A DNA stretch of 64,000 nt from Rubrivivax sp. (GTDB lineage Bacteria; Pseudomonadota; Gammaproteobacteria; Burkholderiales; Burkholderiaceae_C). The notes under the pieces are model-generated. The model worked only from the letters and a program-made list of their open reading frames with translations, had not been told where the DNA came from and searched no databases. Positions 58,138 to 64,000 of this stretch are shown in pieces; positions within the stretch are counted from its first letter, which is position 1, and every line of letters starts with the position of its first letter. The translations under genes were made by a program, and so were the position numbers. The DNA lies in assembly GCA_016719535.1 (NCBI GenBank), contig JADJYX010000001.1:434001-498000 (forward strand). Reading direction: 5' to 3'.

Positions 58138-58305
58138 CGGGCCCTCCTTGGCGTCGCGCCGAATGCTACGTGCAGCGCCGCTGCCGCACCAGCGGGTCGG
58201 GCGGGCCGGCTGGGCCCGGCATATGGATATCGCCAAAGGTTTGCAGCCGCGCTGCGTGGCCGGCCTAGACTCGGCGGCCTTCGCAACCGCACGAGGAGAC
58301 CGACG

Positions 58306-59622
58306 ATGACCCGCGACACCAGCCGCTGGCGCTTCGAGACCAAGATGGTCCACGCCGGCTACACCCCCGAACCGACCACCCACGCGGTGGCGGTGCCGCT
58401 GTACCAGACGGTGGCCTATTCGTTCGACAGCGCACAGCATGGCGCCGACCTGTTCGACCTGAAGGTGGCGGGCAACATCTATACGCGCATCATGAACCCC
58501 ACGCAGGCGGTGCTGGAAGAGCGCCTGGCGGCACTGGAAGGCGGCATCGCGGCGCTGGCGCTGGCCTCGGGGCAGGCGGCCATCACCTACGCCATCCAGA
58601 CCATCGCCGAGGCGGGCGACAACATCGTCAGCTCGACCGCGCTCTACGGCGGCACCTACAACCTGTTTGCGCACACGCTGCCGCAATTCGGCATCAGCAC
58701 GCGCTTTGCCGACCACCGCAACCCGGCCAGCTTCGAGCCGCTGATCGACGCGCGCACGAAGGCGATCTTCGTCGAGAGCCTGGGCAACCCGCAGGGCAAC
58801 GTGACCGACCTGCGTGCGCTGGCCGAGATCGCGCACCGCCACGGCGTGCCGCTGATCGTCGACAACACCGTGCCCAGCCCCTACCTGTGCCGGCCGATCG
58901 AGCATGGCGCCGACATCGTCGTGCATTCGGTGACCAAATACCTCGGCGGCCACGGCACCAGCATCGGCGGTGCCATCGTCGACAGCGGCAAATTCCCCTG
59001 GGCGCAGCACAAGGCGCGCTTCCCGCGCCTGAGCGAGCCCGACGTCAGCTACCACGGCGTGGTCTATACCGAGGCGCTGGGCCCGGCGGCCTATATCGGC
59101 CGCGCGCGCGTGGTGCCGCTGCGCAACATGGGCGCCGCCATCTCGCCCTTCAACGCCTGGCAGATCCTGCAGGGCGTGGAGACGCTGGCGCTGCGCATGG
59201 ACCGCATCTGCGACAACACGCTGGCGGTGGCGCGGCACCTGAAAGCGCACCCCAAGGTGGGCTGGGTCAACTATGCGGGCCTGGAGGACCACCCCGACCA
59301 CGCGGTGGTGCAGCGCCAGATGGGCGGCCGCGCGTCGGGGCTGATGACCTTCGGCGTCAAGCCACAAGCCGGCGATGCCGGCGGGGGCGGCCGCGCCGCC
59401 GGCGCCCGCTTCCTGGATGCGCTGCAGCTGTTTACGCGGCTGGTCAATATCGGCGACTGCAAGAGCCTGGCCACGCACCCGGCGTCGACCACGCACCGGC
59501 AGCTTTCGGCCGAGGAGCTGGTGAAGTCCGGCGTCGGCGAGGACACCGTGCGCCTGTGCGTGGGCATCGAGCACATCGACGACCTGAAGGCCGACCTCGA
59601 CCAGGCGCTGGCGGCGGTGTAG
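58306..59622 (+). CDS. metY: O-acetylhomoserine aminocarboxypropyltransferase (MetY)
   Basis: 438 residues, the length and layout of MetY, which makes homocysteine (or methionine) from O-acetylhomoserine and sulfide (or methanethiol). Landmarks: TKMVHAGYTPEPTTHAVAVP at the start, YTRIMNPTQAVLEERLAALEGG, PLP lysine in HSVTKYLGGHG near 211, and the C-terminal SLATHPASTTH. A likely -10 (TAGACT, 58265-58270) lies in the 249-bp upstream gap after the repeat. ACGAGGAGAC precedes the ATG. Confidence 0.9.
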   Translation: MTRDTSRWRFETKMVHAGYTPEPTTHAVAVPLYQTVAYSFDSAQHGADLFDLKVAGNIYTRIMNPTQAVLEERLAALEGGIAALALASGQAAITYAIQTIAEAGDNIVSSTALYGGTYNLFAHTLPQFGISTRFADHRNPASFEPLIDARTKAIFVESLGNPQGNVTDLRALAEIAHRHGVPLIVDNTVPSPYLCRPIEHGADIVVHSVTKYLGGHGTSIGGAIVDSGKFPWAQHKARFPRLSEPDVSYHGVVYTEALGPAAYIGRARVVPLRNMGAAISPFNAWQILQGVETLALRMDRICDNTLAVARHLKAHPKVGWVNYAGLEDHPDHAVVQRQMGGRASGLMTFGVKPQAGDAGGGGRAAGARFLDALQLFTRLVNIGDCKSLATHPASTTHRQLSAEELVKSGVGEDTVRLCVGIEHIDDLKADLDQALAAV

Positions 59623-59643
59623 CACGCGCCGCACCCCGGGCGT

Positions 59644-60258
59644 TCAACGCGCGGGCGCCAGCGGGTACCACCAGCCGTTGGCCGCCAGCACGTGGTAGCG
59701 GCCGCCGGCGTCCACATGGTAGGTCTGGCCCTGATGCTGCACGGTGGTATTGGGCTGCCAGGTGTGCGGCAGTTGCAGGCGGTAGCCGTTGGGGGCGAGG
59801 TAGGTGCTCTGGCCCAGCAGCTGCCGGCCGGCTTCCTGCTGGTTGGCGGCGTAGGCGTCGCGCTGCCCCTGCTGGGCGGCGCCGCGGGCCGCCTCGGCCT
59901 GGCGCAGACCCTGCCAGGCCGCTGCTTCGCGCTGCTGGATGCCGGCCTCGTTGGCGCGCATGTGGGCCGTGCCGGCGGCGGAGAAGCCGTTGGTATAGAC
60001 GTAGTAGTAGGTGAAGGTCGGATAGTCCATGCCCGGCCGACCGCCGCTGCGCGCCACATGCTGCTGCCAGGCGGCCTGCACGGCCGGGTCGTGCATGCGC
60101 TGCTGCACCACCTGCGCCACCCGCTGCTCGGCCTGGCCGACGATGGCGTTCATGCGCGCCATGCGCTGCTGGATCATGGCGTTGTAGTCCTGGGCACTGG
60201 CGCCGCCGCTGGTGAAGGCGGCGACGAGCAGGGCGGCGATGGCGATCGGCTTGTGCAT
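59644..60258 (-). CDS. Exported protein of unknown function
   Basis: 204 residues with a signal peptide (1-22, cut after ASA-QDY). The mature part is rich in Gln, Ala and Arg, with a helical region (MIQQRMARMNAIVGQAEQRVAQ, QREAAAWQGLRQAEAARGAAQ) and a C-terminal Tyr/Trp/His-rich end (QTYHVDAGGRYHVLAANGWWYPL). I do not recognise the family. Convergent with metY, 21 bp apart. Probably periplasmic or surface-bound. Confidence 0.65.
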   Translation of the reverse strand: MHKPIAIAALLVAAFTSGGASAQDYNAMIQQRMARMNAIVGQAEQRVAQVVQQRMHDPAVQAAWQQHVARSGGRPGMDYPTFTYYYVYTNGFSAAGTAHMRANEAGIQQREAAAWQGLRQAEAARGAAQQGQRDAYAANQQEAGRQLLGQSTYLAPNGYRLQLPHTWQPNTTVQHQGQTYHVDAGGRYHVLAANGWWYPLAPAR

Positions 60259-60368
60259 GGCAGGCTTTCGGGTGGCGAGGTCTCGATGCTGCCGCGCCAC
60301 CGTTAGCCAAGCGCTAGCCAGCGCGGCGCCTGCGCACGTGAAGATTCACGCGGCGGCACAATGGGCGC

Positions 60369-61577
60369 ATGCCGGATGCTGCGAGCCTCGAGCCCGATGA
60401 CCTGGTTGCGCTGCGGCGCGACATCCACGCCCACCCCGAACTGGGCTTCGAGGAACGGCGCACCGCCGACCTGGTGGCCGAGCGCCTCGCCGGCTGGGGC
60501 ATCGCGGTCGACCGGCGCTTTGCCAAGACCGGCGTCGTCGGCCTGGTGCACGGCCGCGACGGCGGCGCCTGCGGCCGCCTGCTCGGCCTGCGCGCCGACA
60601 TGGACGCGCTGCCGGTGCACGAGGCCAATGCCTTCGCCCATGCCAGCCGCCACGCCGGCGTGATGCATGCCTGCGGCCACGACGGCCACACCGCGATGCT
60701 GCTGGCCGCGGCGCAGCAACTGGCCCGGCAGCGCGACTTCGACGGCACCGCGGTGCTGATCTTCCAGCCCGCCGAAGAAGGCCGCGGTGGCGCGCAGGCG
60801 ATGGTGGCCGAGGGCCTGTTCCAGCACTACCCGGTGGAGGCCGTCTTCGGCCTGCACAACTGGCCCGGCTATCCGCAGGGCAGCCTGGCCTGCAGCCCGG
60901 GGGCGGTGATGGCGTCGGCCAATACCTTCAAGCTGGTGATCCACGGCCGCGGCGGCCATGCCGCCTTGCCGCACCAGTCGGTCGACCCGGTGCCGCTGGC
61001 GTGCCAGATCGTGCAGGCCTGGCAGACCATCGTCAGCCGCAACCAGCGGCCGATCGACACCGCGGTGCTGTCGGTGACCATGATCCACGCCGGCGAGGCG
61101 ACCAACGTGGTGCCCGACACCTGCGTCATCGAAGGCACCGTGCGCACCTACCGCGCCGAGGTGACCGACCTCATCGAGCGCCGCATGCGCCAGCTCGCCG
61201 AGCACAGCTGCGCCGCCTTCGAGGCGCGCGCCGAGTTCGAATTCCTGCGCCGCGCGCCGGCGGTGGTCAACCACCCGCACGAGGCCGCGGTGGCGCAGCG
61301 GGTGGCCGCACGCCTGTGCGCGCCGGGGCTGGCGATGCCGCAGGAGCCGGCGATGCCGTCGGAGGACTTCGCCTTCATGCTGCAGGCCAGGCCCGGCGCC
61401 TATGCCTTCATCGGCAACGGCGACGGCGACCACCGCACGCCCGGCCATGGCGAGGGGCCGTGCATGCTGCACAACCCGAGCTACGACTTCAACGACGCGC
61501 TGCTGCCGCTGGGCACCGCGTGGTGGGTGGAGCTGGTGAAGGACTGGCTGGGGTCGCCGCCGCCGCAGCGGCCGTAG
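60369..61577 (+). CDS. M20D amidohydrolase (hippurate hydrolase/aminoacylase-like)
   Basis: 402 residues of the M20D subfamily. Metal ligands are seen in GVMHACGHDGHTAMLL (Cys/His) and FQPAEEGRGGA (Glu pair); the dimer domain begins at FKLVIHGRGGHAALPHQ, and the last His lies in GPCMLHNPSYDFND. Members cleave N-acyl amino acids such as hippurate (N-benzoylglycine). Hippurate hydrolysis would release benzoate, but the real substrate is unknown. It starts a pair with the next M20D gene (35-bp gap). Confidence 0.87.
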   Translation: MPDAASLEPDDLVALRRDIHAHPELGFEERRTADLVAERLAGWGIAVDRRFAKTGVVGLVHGRDGGACGRLLGLRADMDALPVHEANAFAHASRHAGVMHACGHDGHTAMLLAAAQQLARQRDFDGTAVLIFQPAEEGRGGAQAMVAEGLFQHYPVEAVFGLHNWPGYPQGSLACSPGAVMASANTFKLVIHGRGGHAALPHQSVDPVPLACQIVQAWQTIVSRNQRPIDTAVLSVTMIHAGEATNVVPDTCVIEGTVRTYRAEVTDLIERRMRQLAEHSCAAFEARAEFEFLRRAPAVVNHPHEAAVAQRVAARLCAPGLAMPQEPAMPSEDFAFMLQARPGAYAFIGNGDGDHRTPGHGEGPCMLHNPSYDFNDALLPLGTAWWVELVKDWLGSPPPQRP

Positions 61578-61612
61578 CATGCGGGCATCGCAACCCGCCC
61601 GTCCATCACGCC

Positions 61613-62878
61613 ATGAACGCACCGCTGCAGGTGACGGCCAGTTCGCTGGCCGCGCAGATCGACCTCGCCGCCGCCGCCATCGAGGAACCGCTGATCGCCT
61701 GGCGGCGTGACCTGCACCAGCACCCCGAGCTGGGCAACCGCGAATTCCGCACCGCCGCCCTGGTGGCCGAGCACCTGCGCAAGCTCGGCCTGGACGAGGT
61801 GCGCACCGGCGTCGCCCACACCGGCGTGATCGGGCTGCTGAAGGGCGGCCTGCCGGGCCCGGTGGTGGCGCTGCGGGCCGACATGGACGCCCTGCCGGTG
61901 ACCGAAGAGGTCGACATGCCCTTCGCGTCGAAGGCGCGCAGCACCTGGAATGGCGAGCAGGTCGGCGTCATGCATGCCTGCGGCCACGATTGCCACGTCG
62001 CCATCCTGATGGCCGTGGCGCAGGTGCTGGCGGCCTCTCGCGCACAGCTGCGCGGCAGCGTCAAGTTCATCTTCCAGCCGGCCGAGGAGATGCCGCCCGA
62101 GGGCGAGGAAGGCGGCGCGCAGATGATGGTCGCCGAAGGGGCGCTGGAGAACCCGACGCCCAGGGCCATCTTCGGGCTGCATGTCACCTCGCGCCAGAAC
62201 GTCGGCCACATCGGCTACCGGCCGGGGCCGGCGATGGCCAGCTCCGACAAGCTGAAGATCACCGTGCATGGCCGGCAGACGCATGGCGCCGCGCCCTGGA
62301 TGGGCGTGGACCCCATCGTCACCGCGGCGCAGGTGGTGCTGGGGCTGCAGACGGTGGTCAGCCGCACGATCGACCTCACGCAGGAGCCGGCGGTGGTGAG
62401 CCTGGGCGCCATCCGCGGCGGCGTGCGCGAGAACATCATCCCCGAGCAGGTGGAGATGCGCGGCACCATCCGCACCTTCGACGAGGCCATGCGCGACGAC
62501 ATCCACGAGCGCGTGACCACGCTGGCCGAGGCCGTGAGCCGCGGCTCGCGCGCCGGCTGCACCGTGTGCATCAGCAAAAACTACCCGGTGACGGTGAACG
62601 ACCCGGTGCTGACCGCAGCCATGCTGCCCACGCTGCAGCGCGTGGCCGGCGACGGCCTGCAGCTGGTGCCCAAGGTCACCGGCTCGGAGGACTTCTCGTT
62701 CTTCCAGCGCGTGGTGCCCGGGCTCTTCATCTTTCTGGGCGTGACGCCGGCCGGCGCCGACCCGAAGAAGGCCGCGCCCAACCATTCACCGCGCTTTTTC
62801 GTCGACGAGTCGGGCCTGCTGCTGGGTGTGCGCGCGCTGGCGCACCTGGCCTGCGACTGCCTCGAAGCGCACGCCTGA
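61613..62878 (+). CDS. M20D amidohydrolase, second copy
   Basis: 421 residues, homologous to the preceding gene: ALRADMDALPVTEEVDMPFASK, GVMHACGHDCHVAILM, FQPAEEMPPEGEEGGAQMM and HGRQTHGAAPWMGVDP. It differs by an insert after the second Glu pair and by a longer C-terminal tail ending in a Ser/Pro-rich SPRFFVDESGLL region. The pair is probably a diverged tandem duplication acting on different N-acyl amino acids. Confidence 0.87.
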   Translation: MNAPLQVTASSLAAQIDLAAAAIEEPLIAWRRDLHQHPELGNREFRTAALVAEHLRKLGLDEVRTGVAHTGVIGLLKGGLPGPVVALRADMDALPVTEEVDMPFASKARSTWNGEQVGVMHACGHDCHVAILMAVAQVLAASRAQLRGSVKFIFQPAEEMPPEGEEGGAQMMVAEGALENPTPRAIFGLHVTSRQNVGHIGYRPGPAMASSDKLKITVHGRQTHGAAPWMGVDPIVTAAQVVLGLQTVVSRTIDLTQEPAVVSLGAIRGGVRENIIPEQVEMRGTIRTFDEAMRDDIHERVTTLAEAVSRGSRAGCTVCISKNYPVTVNDPVLTAAMLPTLQRVAGDGLQLVPKVTGSEDFSFFQRVVPGLFIFLGVTPAGADPKKAAPNHSPRFFVDESGLLLGVRALAHLACDCLEAHA

Positions 62879-62886
62879 GCGCGGCC

Positions 62887-63084
62887 GTGGCGATCCGCAT
62901 CGTGCGCCTGGGCAGCGAACGCGCACCCGACGAAGGCCCGCGCATCGGCACCGTGCGGCGCCCGCCGCGCGGCGTGCCCAGGGCCGAGTTCGCCCGCCGC
63001 AACTGGTACGACGCCTGGTACCCCAACCTGGCGCCCAGCGTGGTGGCGATGAAGCTCGGCCAGGCGGCCGGCTCGGCTGCCAGG
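62887..63084 (+). pseudogene. DUF488-family remnant (N-terminal half only)
   Basis: From a GTG, the frame encodes AIRIVRLGSERAPDEGPRIG and then TVRRPPRGVPRAEFARRNWYD, a good match to the start of DUF488 (YeaO-like) proteins of about 120 residues. Similarity ends after LAPSVVAMKLGQ near residue 58. The frame then runs antisense into the response regulator until a stop at 63165. The missing half includes the Cys/His region DUF488 proteins usually keep, so this is probably a decayed gene. Confidence 0.6.
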
Positions 63085-63089
63085 CACCG

Positions 63090-63740
63090 TCAGCGGCCAA
63101 ACAGCCCCAGCCGCTGCGCCTCGAGCGCGGCCTCCGCACGCGAGCTCACGTTGAGCTTGCGGTAGATCTGCTTCACGTAGTCGGCGATGGTGTGGCGCGA
63201 CAGGCCCAGCTGCACGCCGATCTCGGGCAGCGTATAGCCCTTGGCCACGCGCAGCAGCACCTCGCTCTCGCGGTCGGTGAGCGAGACGTTGATCAGATTG
63301 GCGTCCGCACGCGGCTTGGCCTTGTTGGCGAAATAGGCCATCACGCGGCGCGCGATGCTCGGCGACAGCGGCGGTTCACCCTGGCTGATGCGCTGCAACT
63401 GCTCGGTGATCAGCTCGCGCGCCTGCTCCTTCAGGATGTAGCCGAAGGCGCCGGCCTGCAGCGCCGGGAACAGGTGCTCGTCGTCGTCGTGGATGGTCAC
63501 CACCACCGACTGGCAATCGGGCTGCACGTCGCGCAGCTTGGTCACCACGTCCACGCCCGAGCCGTCGGGCAGCCCGAGGTCGACGAGCGCGAGGTCGAAC
63601 TTCACCGCCGTCACCAGCGCCAGCGCGTCGGCGATGCGCGCGCTCTCGGAGATGTGCGAATCGGGGAAGACCTGCAGCACCAGCTTGCGCAGCCAGGCCC
63701 GGATCTCGGGCAGGTCTTCGAGCAGAAGGATGTTCTTCAT
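63090..63740 (-). CDS. NarL/FixJ-family response regulator
   Basis: 216 residues. Receiver domain at 1-120 with acidic pocket LLEDLPE, phosphoacceptor Asp54 in ALVDLGLPDG, Thr in VVVTIHDDDE and Lys in YILKEQA. LuxR-type HTH at about 148-212: LTDRESEVLLRVAKGYTLPEIGVQLGLSRHTIADYVKQIYRKL. It sits downstream of a histidine kinase gene on the same strand, 42 bp apart, forming a two-component system. Target genes unknown. Confidence 0.9.
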   Translation of the reverse strand: MKNILLLEDLPEIRAWLRKLVLQVFPDSHISESARIADALALVTAVKFDLALVDLGLPDGSGVDVVTKLRDVQPDCQSVVVTIHDDDEHLFPALQAGAFGYILKEQARELITEQLQRISQGEPPLSPSIARRVMAYFANKAKPRADANLINVSLTDRESEVLLRVAKGYTLPEIGVQLGLSRHTIADYVKQIYRKLNVSSRAEAALEAQRLGLFGR

Positions 63741-63782
63741 GTGGGGCCGCAGCAGTTCATGCTATCGGCTTATCGGCAAGCC

Positions 63783-64000
63783 TCAGGCGCTCTCGAGGGC
63801 GCGGTCGAGTGGAAGCGTGAGGCGGATCACGGTTCCGTAGCCGGGCCCGGATTCGACCAGGCACTGCCCCTGCAGCTGCTTGGCGCGCTGCTTCATCGTC
63901 GCCATGCCGTGGCCGCGGTCGAGGCGGCCGTCGGCCTCGGGCGTGATGCCTTCGCCGTTGTCCTGCACCACCAGCTGGAAGTCGCCGTCGGCCACCTGGC
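63783..64000 (-). CDS. Sensor histidine kinase, C-terminal end (cut by window edge)
   Basis: The last 72 codons of a gene entering from the right edge. The visible part is the end of a HATPase_c domain: VVQDNGEGI (G1 box), GHGMATMKQRAKQLQG (G2 region) and GYGTVIRLTLPL. This is the pattern of NarX/DegS-like HisKA_3 kinases, which pair with NarL-family regulators such as the one next door. An in-frame GTG at 63995 is not the real start. Confidence 0.85.
   Translation of the reverse strand, partial: QVADGDFQLVVQDNGEGITPEADGRLDRGHGMATMKQRAKQLQGQCLVESGPGYGTVIRLTLPLDRALESA

Overview
The window is about 64 kb of very GC-rich DNA (roughly 70%) in dense, tightly overlapping operons. The encoded functions point to a facultatively anaerobic betaproteobacterium, most likely in Burkholderiales: class I benzoyl-CoA reductase of the Thauera bcrCBAD type, a PEP-CTERM exported hydrolase, several TRAP carriers, and an intergenic repeat that fills the whole gap in front of genes. 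I cannot name the species. No rRNA, tRNA, CRISPR array, transposase or prophage gene is visible, and no stretch over 300 bp lacks a gene.

Layout. (1) 1-5130, minus strand: a truncated DUF885 gene, a GDSL/PEP-CTERM hydrolase, and an operon methyltransferase-lrgA-lrgB-glcF. (2) 5207-9534, minus strand: PaaY-like hexapeptide protein, RidA, a rubrerythrin-like ferritin, and korB-korA (2-oxoacid:ferredoxin oxidoreductase). (3) 9728-17783, plus strand: had-oah-dch-bcrC-bcrB-bcrA-bcrD-fdx, the central benzoyl-CoA pathway. (4) 18039-19748: a lone DUF262/DUF1524 (GmrSD-like) gene with less GC-extreme sequence, probably inserted. (5) 19861-28073: a LysR gene divergent from a four-gene phenylglyoxylate dehydrogenase operon (padE, padH/F fusion, padG, padI) followed by a TRAP transporter. 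(6) 28127-33137, minus strand: crotonase, acyl-CoA dehydrogenase and a second TRAP transporter, divergent from a 4-hydroxybenzoyl-CoA-type thioesterase. (7) 33710-44150, minus strand: hcrC-hcrA-hcrB (4-hydroxybenzoyl-CoA reductase), a fused NfnAB/BzdV-like flavoprotein, a CoA ligase fused to a zinc-ribbon/ferritin domain, a crotonase, a BadH-like SDR and another ferritin. (8) 44422-51669, plus strand: a LysR paralogue, then a FlK-type thioesterase, padB-padC-padD (phenylacetyl-CoA:acceptor oxidoreductase) and padJ (phenylacetate-CoA ligase). (9) 51791-64000: general metabolism, including M20 peptidases, a DMT exporter, two Cys/Met PLP enzymes, a mandelamide-hydrolase-like amidase, LuxR regulators, and the start of a two-component system cut by the window end.

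How it fits together. Phenylacetate is activated by PadJ, oxidised at the alpha carbon by PadBCD to phenylglyoxylate, and decarboxylated by the Pad 2-oxoacid dehydrogenase to benzoyl-CoA. 4-Hydroxybenzoyl-CoA is dehydroxylated by HcrCAB to the same intermediate. BcrCBAD reduces benzoyl-CoA with ferredoxin (Fdx). Ferredoxin is probably recharged by KorAB and perhaps by the NfnAB-like protein. Dch, Had and Oah then hydrate, oxidise and open the ring. Three ferritin-like modules are spread among these oxygen-sensitive enzymes. The promoters of the kor/had, hcr and pad units share a 14-bp FNR-like dyad, TTGCRC-N2-GATCAR, suggesting joint control by a CRP/FNR-family anaerobic regulator. No benzoate-CoA ligase (bclA) and no anaerobic respiratory genes lie in this window, so they would have to be elsewhere.
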